A stretch of DNA of 64,000 nt from PALSA-894 sp034669145 (GCA_034669145.1 JAXDNY010000120.1:1-64000), one strand, 5' to 3'. Shown: positions 16,418-25,260, counted from the stretch's first letter. A program made the numbers and translations. The notes: generated by a model not told the origin, from the sequence alone.

Positions 16418-18676
16418 TCAGCGCTGTTTGGTTTCGATGGAGACGTAGATGAAGGTCCCCCCGTCGGCCGCCTTGTCGTAGATCGTTGGCGGCAGGAACG
16501 GATTGCGGATGATGAAGCCGAGCTTCTCCCACTCGGTCACCATCTTGAGATCGCCGGCGTGCGTCTGCGGCACGCCCTTGGACCAGTTGGTCCACACGTA
16601 GTTCGGGCTGCCGCTCGCCACCGAGGTTACCTCGGCGTATTGCAGCGGACGGTGCGCGGGCCACCACAGGGTCGTCCAGACCTTGGTTTTCCTGCGCATC
16701 TCTTCGTCGTTCTCGCTGTCGGGATAATTGACGTTCCAGTCCGCGTAGGTGATGTCGTTCGGATTGGTGGTGCACTCGTTGAAATCCGACTGCCAGGGCA
16801 CCCCCGAATATTTCGTGATGTCGCCGGGCTGCAGGCCGGTCACGAAGTCGCTGTCCTGGCTGAGCGGGTCTTCGACGTTGAAGGTGTAATCCACGTCGAC
16901 GCCGGTGCCGGTGTTCGCCTGCGCGGCGCTCTCCAGGAAGTCCGAGACGGAACGGTCGGCCTTGAAACGAAACGGCTCCCAGTAGATCGCCGGATTGCGC
17001 ATGATCCAGCAGGCTTCGCCGCCCGGGCAGAACGCGCCGCCGAGCACGTTGCTCATCACGCCGGCGTCGAGCCCGCGCCCGGTTGTGGGCGGCGTGGTCG
17101 GATACGGCAGATACGGCGTGTAGGGGCTCTGGAGCCAACCTTGGTCGATCTCGTTGATGAAGTGCCCCTGCGCCCACTGCCGCAGGATGAATAGCATGTA
17201 GTCGGTGAGCCGCAGGAATTTCGACGGCGCCGTGTTCGTCAGCGGATTGTCGCCGCACAGCAGCGGCATCAGAGGCAGATTGTGCAGGCGGCTGGAAACC
17301 CGATCCTCGATCTTGAACTCGTTCTCCTCGCCCGGCATCCGCAACAGGCCGAACAGATAGCGCCGCAACGGGCCGTACGGATCGGCGGGGCGCTTCTTGT
17401 TCGTGTCGGGCAGCGGAACTGCGTAGCGCGAGAGGTTGGCGAACTCGATCTTGCGCTCGGCCGAAGGCTCCGCGCCGTCTTCCTGCTCCCCCGCGATCTC
17501 GATCGCCTTGGGACTGCCCGGCACGATGGAGAGCTTGGCGGGATCGAACAGCCCGCGCTGCTCCTGATCATGCGGATAATTCGATTGCGCGAGGATGTCG
17601 CAGAGAAACCGGAACTGGTCGGGGCGATACAGGATCGGCCAGATGTCGCGATAGAACAGGGGCTTGTAATCCGTGTTCCAGTTGAGCCGCCCGCTGTCGC
17701 GCCACTGCTGCAACTGGCCCTCATTGCGGAAGTCGATGCGGTCCGGGTTGTTGAAGCTGCCGAGCCGGCCATACAGGCTCGTGTCGGTCGCGAACTGGCG
17801 CAGGAACAGGTCGTGCAGCAACTCGTCCATGGTGACCATGTCGAGGATCTGCGGCACGTAGCGCGGATAACCGACGATCACCCAGGCCGGATACTCGACG
17901 TCGATGTAGCGGACGCTCGTCACGTTCTCGGCGTACATCACCAGCCGCGCCATCACGGGGCCGTCCGACGTGTCGTCGTACCAGCCGTCATTGTTGGCGT
18001 ATTCGGTGATGTGCGGCTCGCCGGGTCCGCTCTTCTCCGAGCCCGAGCGGCCGTGGCCGCCGAGCACGAGCAGGCGGCCGGCCCCGTCCATCATCATCTC
18101 GCCGAGCGTATCGATCGAATGCGGCGCCAGGTCCTGCGGCGGAAACGTGGTGGCGTAGTTGCCCTCGCCGCTGCGGTCGAAGGAGGCGCGGCGCTTGCTG
18201 GCGGTAACGATGCGCGGGCCTGGATCGATGATCAGCCGGCTGCGCTCGCCGCCGGTCACGTCGGCGTTGCGGCGCGGATAGCCCGGCGGATAGCCGTGCT
18301 CGCCCTGCGTCTGCTGGAATTCGTACCAGCACGCCTTCTTGTTGGCGACGTAGACCTGCCACTGGATTTCGATCAGCGTGCCGGCATTGCCGCCCCCCTC
18401 GATCCGGTCGAGGAGCTTGAGCGGGCGCCCCTCGGGCGACTCCTCGTCATAGACGAAGACCTGGAAGCGCGCGGCCTGCCGCTTGATGCGCCCCTGCGCG
18501 TCGCGGAAGGTCGTGACCAGCATCGGCGTCATGCCGTCCGCACCGTAGCGCGGATTGCCGTTCGGGTCGCATTCTTGCGGCAGCCCGGCCGGCGTTTCGG
18601 GCGCGATATAGAATTCGGTGTCGCTGTTGCCGAGGCGCGCGATGCCGATGCCTGGATGGATCTTGTAGGTGGCCAA
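16418..18676 (-). CDS. LodA/GoxA-like quinoprotein amino-acid oxidase (CTQ type)
   Basis: 752 aa from TTG 18676, which has a GGAGGGAC ribosome site; the frame is open upstream but reads as low-complexity inside the tyrosinase gene. The opening YKIHPGIGIARLGNS-x-EFYIAPE is the LodA/GoxA signature. Later GDITKYSGVPWQSDF and LWWPAHRP also match the family. The cofactor residues can be proposed as Cys474 (in PLLCGDNPL) and Trp557 (in PGGEACW), corresponding to Cys516 and Trp581 of Marinomonas LodA; they are 83 residues apart instead of 65 because of a Pro/Tyr-rich insertion. Known members oxidise lysine or glycine to an aldehyde or ketoacid, NH3 and H2O2. No signal peptide. It needs the LodB-like protein at 14816 for maturation. 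Confidence 0.88.
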   Translation of the reverse strand: MATYKIHPGIGIARLGNSDTEFYIAPETPAGLPQECDPNGNPRYGADGMTPMLVTTFRDAQGRIKRQAARFQVFVYDEESPEGRPLKLLDRIEGGGNAGTLIEIQWQVYVANKKACWYEFQQTQGEHGYPPGYPRRNADVTGGERSRLIIDPGPRIVTASKRRASFDRSGEGNYATTFPPQDLAPHSIDTLGEMMMDGAGRLLVLGGHGRSGSEKSGPGEPHITEYANNDGWYDDTSDGPVMARLVMYAENVTSVRYIDVEYPAWVIVGYPRYVPQILDMVTMDELLHDLFLRQFATDTSLYGRLGSFNNPDRIDFRNEGQLQQWRDSGRLNWNTDYKPLFYRDIWPILYRPDQFRFLCDILAQSNYPHDQEQRGLFDPAKLSIVPGSPKAIEIAGEQEDGAEPSAERKIEFANLSRYAVPLPDTNKKRPADPYGPLRRYLFGLLRMPGEENEFKIEDRVSSRLHNLPLMPLLCGDNPLTNTAPSKFLRLTDYMLFILRQWAQGHFINEIDQGWLQSPYTPYLPYPTTPPTTGRGLDAGVMSNVLGGAFCPGGEACWIMRNPAIYWEPFRFKADRSVSDFLESAAQANTGTGVDVDYTFNVEDPLSQDSDFVTGLQPGDITKYSGVPWQSDFNECTTNPNDITYADWNVNYPDSENDEEMRRKTKVWTTLWWPAHRPLQYAEVTSVASGSPNYVWTNWSKGVPQTHAGDLKMVTEWEKLGFIIRNPFLPPTIYDKAADGGTFIYVSIETKQR

Positions 18677-18705
18677 ATGTCCCTCCCGTCGAGCCCGGTT
18701 GCGCG

Positions 18706-20823
18706 TCAGTCGAGCAGGTTGAGGGACACGCCCTCGAGCCGCAGCAGGTCGCTGTCTTCGCGGTAGTCGACGCCGATCACCAGCAGCGTGATCTGCACCT
18801 CGTCGGTCTTTTCGAGCGCGCGCTGCACCGCCTTGGTGACGTCGAGCCGGTGATTGCGCGGCGTGTTGTGGCTGCGCGGACGCTCGTCGTACGGCCGCGC
18901 GCGCACCGGCGGCAGATCGCAATGGCCGGGCCCGCCATAGCACTCGCCGTGGCCAAAGATCGCGAGGTAGCCGGCGTAGTGCGGGTTATCGCGAATGTCG
19001 GTTCCGGCATTCGCGCCCGGCTGGTTGATGAAGGCGCGCACGAAACACGAGCGCACGAGCTGCGGCACCCAGTGCATGCGGATTTCGGCCTTGCGGAATT
19101 TCTGGGCGCGCTCGTTGACCTTGATCGGCTTCGATACGAGGCGCCCGACCGGCGCCTCGTAACCGACCGGGATGAAATACGAGCAGCGCACGTATTCGTA
19201 GCCGAAGCGCGAGATGTCGAGCATGTCGCGGATCGTGTAGCTCCACGGCGAGAGCACGGAGTCGAGATCGTAAGGCAGGCTGGTTGGATTGCGGGACTGC
19301 CATTCCCACCACAGCCGGTCGACGTTGACGTGCACCGGCCAGAAGACCGGGTCGTAGGACGCGGTCAGGTTGGAGAACATGTCGCCGAGCGGCGGCTGCG
19401 AATACATGTCGCTCTTGGAATGGAATTTGCGGTCCTTCGCCGTGACGGCGAGGTTGCGGTTCTCGGCGGCTGCCTGCCCGCGCAAGAGCGTCGGGCTTTC
19501 CGCCGCCGGCTGCTTACAGGCGTAAGCCGGAGGTTTCGCCTTCGCCGCAACGGCATCGGGATTTTTCCCGCCGGTCCAGATGTGCATCGTGTTGTGCGGG
19601 TTCTGGTCGATAAACCCGAACGACGCGTCGTAGACATTGCCGCCGCCGAAATCGCGGAAGTTATTGAGGCTGAGGATCTGCTCGATGTCCTCGGGCGTGG
19701 GGTAGTGGTACTGGATGTTCTCGTTGATGGTTTCGTTGTTGGGATACTCGGCCGGATAGCGCAGCGGATACCACAGCGAGTTCGAGGCCAGCAGCGCGCG
19801 GATGAACGCCTGCCGGTTGCAGTTGTCGGGAGCCGGGGTCAGGTCCTTGTAGCCGACCTCCGTGATCACGTAGCAGAAGAACTTGTGCTGCGAGACGAAG
19901 TAGATGCGCGGCTCGGCCATCGCGCGGAGCGCCTTGGCCTGCGTCGGCGTCGGCTTGGGATCGAGCTCGCCGAGCAGCGTCTCGACCGCTTCGGGCCGCA
20001 GAAATGCCTTGAACGCTCGCGGAATGATCCAACCTTTGTCCGGGTGGTACGGCTTGTATTGCGGCATCGTCCAGTCCCAATAAGGGACCGTGATGTCCTT
20101 CTTGAAGTCCTGCAGGTTCTGCTCGAACTCATAGAGATAGGCGCGGTGCCACGGCAGGAAGCGCTCCCAGCCGTGCTGGCAGTGGTTCTGGTGGATCAGC
20201 GCCTGGTTGTTGTAGTTGCGCCGGTCCTGCTCGCGCTCGTCGAGATCGTAGATCTGGCGGAACGCGTCGCGCAGCCGGTCGACCTCGGGCTCGCTCAGGC
20301 AATCGAGGTTCTGGCGCTGGCGCGGCTCGCCCTCGCGGTAGGCGTAGCGCCGCGCGCCCGTTTCGCTGATGTCAAATTCGGCGAGATCGATGACCTGCGC
20401 GGGCCACACGTTGCTTGATGCCGTATCAATCGGCAGAACACGGTCATCCGGCGGCAAGCCGTCGTCGATCCAGTGGGCGATGAACGCAATGTCCGGCTCG
20501 GCGACGCGCGTGCCGCCCCACATGAACGGGGGAAAGCGGCTGCCGTCGAACGGCGCCAGCCCGCGCAAGCCGCGGATCAGGCCCGACCGCGCGCTGCGGC
20601 TTTCGCCCTCGTCGCAGCATGGGGCTCTTTCTTCCGGCGCGATCATGCGCACGCCGTAGACCCTTGCTTCCTTGAGCGTGTCGAGGTCGGCCCAGAAACG
20701 GCCGGCGCCGCCGTAGTCGGACTTCTTCTTTCCGGTGCCGGCGGCCGTGTCGAGGATCGTCTGCACCTGCTCGAAGAGTTTGGTGACCTTCGACGCCGCG
20801 ACGGATGCTGCCCTGCGCGCCAT
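18706..20823 (-). CDS. Tyrosinase family type-3 copper oxidase with N-terminal extension
   Basis: 705 aa. The CuA site is His211, His217 and His226 in H-x3-C-x-HGWERFLPWHRAYL; the CuB site is His410 and His414 in NPHNTMHIW and His498 in DPVFWPVHVNVDRLWWEW. Residues 1-170 form an extension in which EPDIAFIAHWIDDGLP resembles the helix-loop of cytochrome-c-like domains, but no CxxCH is present. The C-terminal 190 residues are a beta-rich domain of the kind that caps the active site in plant and some bacterial polyphenol oxidases. No signal peptide. First gene of the oxidase cluster; a TTGACA-like hexamer lies upstream at 20899-20904 but no good -10 follows. It probably oxidises phenols to quinones. 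Confidence 0.92.
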   Translation of the reverse strand: MARRAASVAASKVTKLFEQVQTILDTAAGTGKKKSDYGGAGRFWADLDTLKEARVYGVRMIAPEERAPCCDEGESRSARSGLIRGLRGLAPFDGSRFPPFMWGGTRVAEPDIAFIAHWIDDGLPPDDRVLPIDTASSNVWPAQVIDLAEFDISETGARRYAYREGEPRQRQNLDCLSEPEVDRLRDAFRQIYDLDEREQDRRNYNNQALIHQNHCQHGWERFLPWHRAYLYEFEQNLQDFKKDITVPYWDWTMPQYKPYHPDKGWIIPRAFKAFLRPEAVETLLGELDPKPTPTQAKALRAMAEPRIYFVSQHKFFCYVITEVGYKDLTPAPDNCNRQAFIRALLASNSLWYPLRYPAEYPNNETINENIQYHYPTPEDIEQILSLNNFRDFGGGNVYDASFGFIDQNPHNTMHIWTGGKNPDAVAAKAKPPAYACKQPAAESPTLLRGQAAAENRNLAVTAKDRKFHSKSDMYSQPPLGDMFSNLTASYDPVFWPVHVNVDRLWWEWQSRNPTSLPYDLDSVLSPWSYTIRDMLDISRFGYEYVRCSYFIPVGYEAPVGRLVSKPIKVNERAQKFRKAEIRMHWVPQLVRSCFVRAFINQPGANAGTDIRDNPHYAGYLAIFGHGECYGGPGHCDLPPVRARPYDERPRSHNTPRNHRLDVTKAVQRALEKTDEVQITLLVIGVDYREDSDLLRLEGVSLNLLD

Positions 20824-20959
20824 GTGTCGATCCCTGATTTTTCCGGCCGTGGATGCCCTGCCGCCGCCCAGCGAAGTTTCGTCGCCCTATGGTTGTCCTG
20901 TCAAGCGCGTGGGCATTGTTGTGAGACGTCGCGCAAGGGAACCTGGCGCGCTGGTCAAC

Positions 20960-21778
20960 TCAGAGGTGGATCAGCGTGCCGATCGCCTCGCCGGCGAGCG
21001 CGCGCGTGAGATTCCCCGCGACGAGCCCGTTCACGATGCGGATGCTTTTGGCGAGTTTCGCGCGCGTCATCAGGTCCAGCACGACCGGCTCGATCGGCAG
21101 CGTCGGGAGCTGCATGCGGATCAGCTCCGCGGCGCTGATCTCCGCAATGAACGTCGCGTCCGGATGCGTTTTCGGATCGGCGGTGTAGAGCCCGTCCACG
21201 TCCTTCACCAGGATGACCGAGCGCGCGCCGAACACCTCGCCGACGAGATACGACCCCGCATCGCTGCCATGCGGAGGGATTTTGCCGACCGCCGGCGGAT
21301 GCTCCCACAGATCGTACGGCGGGATGCCGTTGAACACCGCGCCGCGCGCGGCCGCCAGCATCGCGGGCAGCAGCTGCACGATGAACGGCGCCTCGAGATA
21401 GACAAAGCCGTGGTTCGCCAGCAGGCAGGACACCATGTAGGCGTTCTGCGCCGACGACTTCGCCGCAAGCGTCGCGAGCGCGCCGGTCGGCAGCCCGAGG
21501 TCGAGGCCGACCGAGAGGATATGCCGTGCGCGCACACCGGGGCCGACCCCGATCACCTGGGTGTGCTCTTCCTGATTGGCGACGATCTCGTCGAGCAGCG
21601 GCAGCACCGCCGTGTGCCCGCGATCCATGATCGAGAGGCCCCCGATCTGCACGACGTTCAGCCGCGGCAGGATCGCGCGGACCGCCGACTCGGTATCGGC
21701 GATCAGCTTCTTGTCCATCAGCGACTCGCGCATCCGGCGCGAGACGACGTGCTGGGCGCCGGGATTGGTTTCGTTCAC
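20960..21778 (-). CDS. mosA: Molybdenum storage protein subunit alpha-like (MosA)
   Basis: 272 aa, amino-acid-kinase fold. It matches the MosA subunit as I recall it: N-terminal QHVVSRRMRESLMDK, then VVQIGG, GVRARHILSVGLDLGLPTG, PPHGSDAGSYLVGE and VDGLYTADPKTHPDATF, ending RIVNGLVAGNLTRALAGEAIGTLI. MoSto is an alpha3/beta3 cage that stores molybdate or tungstate as polyoxometalate clusters using ATP. It overlaps the upstream mosB-like gene by 4 bp. A generic UMP kinase is the alternative, but UMP kinases are shorter and the pairing of two diverged copies is specific to MoSto. Confidence 0.87.
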   Translation of the reverse strand: MNETNPGAQHVVSRRMRESLMDKKLIADTESAVRAILPRLNVVQIGGLSIMDRGHTAVLPLLDEIVANQEEHTQVIGVGPGVRARHILSVGLDLGLPTGALATLAAKSSAQNAYMVSCLLANHGFVYLEAPFIVQLLPAMLAAARGAVFNGIPPYDLWEHPPAVGKIPPHGSDAGSYLVGEVFGARSVILVKDVDGLYTADPKTHPDATFIAEISAAELIRMQLPTLPIEPVVLDLMTRAKLAKSIRIVNGLVAGNLTRALAGEAIGTLIHL

Positions 21779-22620
21779 TTGCTGCCTCCCGGCGCGGCGG
21801 CGTTGAAGATGATGGTCCCGACCGGCTCGCCGTTCAGCGCGGCCGTGAGCTGACCGGGCTTGAGACCGTTGACGAACTGGATCTCCCGCATGTGGCGCGC
21901 GTTGAGCATCATCTCGAGCACGGCGCGCTCGACCACCAGGTCGTCGAGGTCGCGCTCAAGTAGGTCCTGCACGCTTATTCGCGGGATGTGCGTCGCGTTG
22001 CGGTCCTTCTTCGGATCGGCGGTGTACAGCCCGTCCTCGTCCTTGACGTAGATCATGCGGCGCGCGCCGAACACCTCGGCGATGAGATAGCAGCCGGTGT
22101 CGGTGCGCTGCGGCGGGATGCGCCCGACCTCGGGGTTCGCCTCCCACAGCTTGTAGGGCGGCATGCCCTGGCAGATCACCGCGCCGCGCTCCATCAGATA
22201 GTGCGGCAGCGACGCGAAGCCCTCCGGCTCGAGGAACGCGATGCCGTGCCGCGCCAGCATGTATTGCAGCATCTGCGCGTTCTGCCATGCGACCGCGGTG
22301 CCGAGCACCGTGAGAACGCCGATCGGCAGGCCGAGATCGATCGCGAGACTGTAGACGTGACGCGCGCGCGTGCCGGCGCCGGTGCCGAGGATCATCTTAT
22401 GGTGCGGAAGATTGGCGACGATCTCGTCGACCACCGGGCCGACCGCGCTGCGCCCGCGATCCATGATGCTCTGCCCGCCGATCTTCACGACGTTGACCCA
22501 CGGCAGGATCGCGTGGCTGGGCGTCGCCTCGGTGGCTTTTTGGAGCGCCGCATCGCTGAGCGATCCGCTGACCAGCCGTTTGCCGAGGTCCGTCAGCATC
22601 GCGTTGTCGGGTGCCTGCAT
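21775..22620 (-). CDS. mosB: Molybdenum storage protein subunit beta-like (MosB)
   Basis: 281 aa, amino-acid-kinase fold. It carries VVKIGGQSIMDRGRSAV, ILGTGAGTRARHVYSLAIDLGLPIGVL, GMPPYKLWEANPEVGRIPPQRTDTGC and VKDEDGLYTADPKKDRNATHIPRISV, almost word for word the Azotobacter MosB pattern. The nucleotide-binding GTGAGTRARH loop is intact. It starts immediately after the stop of the methyltransferase gene and overlaps mosA by 4 bp, giving a three-gene operon. No nitrogenase or other molybdoenzyme gene is in the window. Confidence 0.88.
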   Translation of the reverse strand: MQAPDNAMLTDLGKRLVSGSLSDAALQKATEATPSHAILPWVNVVKIGGQSIMDRGRSAVGPVVDEIVANLPHHKMILGTGAGTRARHVYSLAIDLGLPIGVLTVLGTAVAWQNAQMLQYMLARHGIAFLEPEGFASLPHYLMERGAVICQGMPPYKLWEANPEVGRIPPQRTDTGCYLIAEVFGARRMIYVKDEDGLYTADPKKDRNATHIPRISVQDLLERDLDDLVVERAVLEMMLNARHMREIQFVNGLKPGQLTAALNGEPVGTIIFNAAAPGGSK

Positions 22621-23403
22621 TCAGTGATTCCCATTGTGAAATTTGAAGATTTGCAGCGCGAAGGCATGCGGCTCGGACGCCGCCGCATCGAGCGAGCCGA
22701 AGGTCGCGGCGGCCCAGGTACCAAGCTCGCGCAAGGCTTGTGTTTTGAGCGGCGCAGGCAGCGTGGCGAAGCGCGCGCCGCTGCCGTGCCGTTCGATGAA
22801 ACCACGCGGCGTGCGGCTCGCGGTCCAGGATGCAGCCGTCACGGTTTCGCTGCTGCCGGCATTCGACTTGAGCCATTGCGCGATATCCTCGCGCGCATTC
22901 GCGCGATCCTTTTCGGCGCCCAATCCGGCCAGGATCGCCGCGAGGCGATGCTTCATGCGCGCGTCGATGCCGTCCGGCGGCATTTCGGTCCGGCCGATGA
23001 CGATCGCTCCCGGCGGCCGCAGCACGCGCCGCGCCTCGGCGATGAACCGCCGCCAGCCGCGCAGCCCGCCGAACACCTGGATCAGCATCACGGCGTCAAA
23101 CGTCGCGTCGCGAAACGGCAGCAGCTCGCCGTTCGCCTGCACCAGCCGCGGCGACACATCGCCGTGCGCGGCGGCGCGGCCCGCGAACTCGCGCAACATG
23201 CCGGACGACAGGTCGACGCCCACGTAGTCGTCGCCGGCCGCCACGAACGGCGATCCGATCCGCCCACTGCCGGCGCCAAGATCGAGGATGCGCGGCGCAG
23301 CGCGCGCCGACTTGAGGACCGCCGCGCGGATCGCCTCGGGTACGCCCGGCGGCAACGCGCGGTAGCTGTCGAAGCTCGGAGCGACAACGTCATAAGCGGA
23401 CAT
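22621..23403 (-). CDS. Class I SAM-dependent methyltransferase
   Basis: 260 aa from ATG 23403 (a TTG at 23409 is in frame). Motif I ILDLGAGSGRIG binds SAM, followed by the acidic end of strand 2 (YVGVDLS), LPFRDATFDAVM (post-motif II) and ARRVLRPPGAIVIGR (motif III). It belongs to the UbiE/Methyltransf_11 group, for which the substrate cannot be predicted. The stop abuts the mosB start codon, so it is co-translated with the molybdenum storage genes, an association I cannot explain from known biology. Confidence 0.87.
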   Translation of the reverse strand: MSAYDVVAPSFDSYRALPPGVPEAIRAAVLKSARAAPRILDLGAGSGRIGSPFVAAGDDYVGVDLSSGMLREFAGRAAAHGDVSPRLVQANGELLPFRDATFDAVMLIQVFGGLRGWRRFIAEARRVLRPPGAIVIGRTEMPPDGIDARMKHRLAAILAGLGAEKDRANAREDIAQWLKSNAGSSETVTAASWTASRTPRGFIERHGSGARFATLPAPLKTQALRELGTWAAATFGSLDAAASEPHAFALQIFKFHNGNH

Positions 23404-23585
23404 CAGCAAACAGGCACCACGCGGTCCGCAAGATCAAACGCTCGCGGCGATCAGCGCGAGTGTTACAAAACAGCTTGCGATTGTCGAGGCGGAAGCAGCG
23501 ATCTTCGCGCGCAATGCACGATGACATGCGTTGATTCGCGCCACGGAACGGGCGAACGTGGCCGGCAACGGGTTTGGGGGAAACG

Positions 23586-24362
23586 ATGCGGGGTAATCCG
23601 GTTCGCGCCAAGCTGCGCAAGGGCGGCGTCGCGCTCGGCCACATGGCCTTCGAGTTCTTCACACCGGGCGCCTGCCAGATCATGGCGAACGCCGGCTGCG
23701 AGTTCTGCATTTTCGACACGGAACACTCGGGCGCCGGCATCGAGACGACCAAGGCGCAGGCAGCGTTCGCGCGTGGCACCGGGCTCGTGCCGATGGTGCG
23801 CGTGCCGGGCTCGCATTATCACCTGATCGCCCCGATGCTCGATGCCGGCATGATGGGCATCATGGTGCCGATGGTCGAGACGGCCGAGCAGGCGGCGGAC
23901 ATTGCGAAGTGGTGCCGCTATCGCCCCGACGGTGTGCGCGGGCTCGCGTTCGGCATGGCGCATGACGATTACGCCGGCGGCGATCACATCAAGGCGATGA
24001 AAGCCGCGAACGAGCGCACGCTCGTCATCGCGCTGATCGAAACCGCGGCCGGACTCGAGAATGTCGAAGCCATCATGGCGACGCCCGGCATCGATGTCGG
24101 CTGGCTCGGGCACTTCGACCTCACCAACGCGCTCGGGATCGACGGGCAGTTCGATTCCCCGCGCTACAAGGCGGCCGCGAAAGCGCTGGTGCGCGCGTGC
24201 GAGCGCAACAAGAAGGCCGCGGGCTTCCTCGCCGGCGACGTGAAGACGGGGCGGCAGTATCTCGACTGGGGCTTCCGGGCGCTCGCCTACGGCACCGACA
24301 CCGGCGTGTTTCAGGGCGCGCTGAAGGCCGGGATCGACGGGCTGCGCGGACGCAAAAGCTGA
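23586..24362 (+). CDS. HpcH/HpaI aldolase/citrate lyase family protein
   Basis: 258 aa from ATG 23586, preceded by GGGGGAA. Class II pyruvate aldolase fold: KLRKGGVALGHMAFEFFTPGACQIMANAGCEF-x-FDTEHSG is the HpaI opening, and IALIETAAGLENVEAIMATPGIDVGWLGHFDLTNALG holds the metal-binding Glu and Asp. The expected reaction is reversible aldol cleavage of a 4-hydroxy-2-oxo acid to pyruvate plus aldehyde. It precedes the ABC importer genes on the same strand by 89 bp and may share their transcript. Confidence 0.88.
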   Translation: MRGNPVRAKLRKGGVALGHMAFEFFTPGACQIMANAGCEFCIFDTEHSGAGIETTKAQAAFARGTGLVPMVRVPGSHYHLIAPMLDAGMMGIMVPMVETAEQAADIAKWCRYRPDGVRGLAFGMAHDDYAGGDHIKAMKAANERTLVIALIETAAGLENVEAIMATPGIDVGWLGHFDLTNALGIDGQFDSPRYKAAAKALVRACERNKKAAGFLAGDVKTGRQYLDWGFRALAYGTDTGVFQGALKAGIDGLRGRKS

Positions 24363-24451
24363 CAATACCCGGCCGAACAACCGGTGGGCGTTACGGTTCG
24401 GGCCAAACCCGGCGTACTATCCGGGCAACAACGAAAACGGGAGGAGACATC

Positions 24452-25240
24452 ATGATCAAGTTTTTCGTGGGCGCCTGCGCGGCGCTCTTCGCGCTCGCAC
24501 TCGGCGCGCAGACAGCGGACGCACAAGCACTCGACCGCATCATCAAGGACAAGAAAATCCGCATCACCGCCGAGTTGACGTCCCCGCCGTTCGGGATTCT
24601 CGACAAGGACAACAAGCCGACCGGCTCGGAAGTCGAAACCGCGCGCCAGCTCGCGAAGGATCTGGGCGTCGAGCTTGAGCTGGTCAACGTCACCGGCCCG
24701 CAGCGCATTCCGGCGCTGCTGTCGGATCGCGCCGATCTGGCGATCTCGTCGCTGTCGATCACCACGGAGCGCGCCAAGTCGGTGTGGTTCTCCAGCCCGC
24801 ACGGCGCGCTCTCGATCGTCATCGGCGGCGCGAAGAACGTGAACATCAAGAGCGCCGCCGACCTCGCCGGCAAGAAGATCGGCATGACGCGCGCCACGCT
24901 CGAAGAACAGGTGGTGCCGAAGGTCGCGCCCCCCGGCACCAACATCGTGTTCTTCGACGAGCACTCGGCGACGCAGCAGGCGCTGCTCTCGGGCCAGGTC
25001 GATGCCATCGGCGGCGCCGCGTTCCTGATCAATGCCCTCGCCCAGCGCAACCCCGACAAGGGCATCGAGAGCAAGTTCACCGTGACCACCGCGTATTACG
25101 GCATCGCGGTGAAGCCCGGAAACTACGACCTCTTACAATGGGTCAACACCTGGGTGTTCGTGAACAAGCAGAACGGCGTGCTGGCGAAAATCTACAAGGA
25201 GCACACCGGCGTCGATCTGGTCGACCTGCCGCCGCTGTAG
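24452..25240 (+). CDS. Amino-acid-type ABC transporter substrate-binding protein (SBP family 3)
   Basis: 262 aa from ATG 24452 with a GGGAGGAG ribosome site. Signal peptide with cleavage after QTADA. The family 3 body is ITAELTSPPFGILDKDNKPTGSEVETARQLAKDLGVELELV and LAGKKIGMTRATLEEQVVPKV. The ligand-gripping region reads LAISSLSITTERAKS, where the Arg is in the place expected for carboxylate binding. Followed by two permease genes; no ATPase gene is present in the operon. Confidence 0.9.
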   Translation: MIKFFVGACAALFALALGAQTADAQALDRIIKDKKIRITAELTSPPFGILDKDNKPTGSEVETARQLAKDLGVELELVNVTGPQRIPALLSDRADLAISSLSITTERAKSVWFSSPHGALSIVIGGAKNVNIKSAADLAGKKIGMTRATLEEQVVPKVAPPGTNIVFFDEHSATQQALLSGQVDAIGGAAFLINALAQRNPDKGIESKFTVTTAYYGIAVKPGNYDLLQWVNTWVFVNKQNGVLAKIYKEHTGVDLVDLPPL

Positions 25241-25260
25241 CCACGAGCGCCGCTCTGACT

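Noticed and set aside
17282..20418. Two long plus-strand open frames antisense to the LodA-like and tyrosinase genes
   Set aside because: Both are shadows; the minus-strand products show conserved active-site residues throughout.
20899..20904. TTGACA hexamer upstream of the tyrosinase gene as a sigma70 promoter
   Set aside because: No acceptable -10 box is found 16-18 bp downstream.
21988..23826. 612-codon plus-strand frame across mosB, the methyltransferase and the start of the aldolase gene
   Set aside because: Spans three well-supported genes in another frame and reads as Arg-rich noise.
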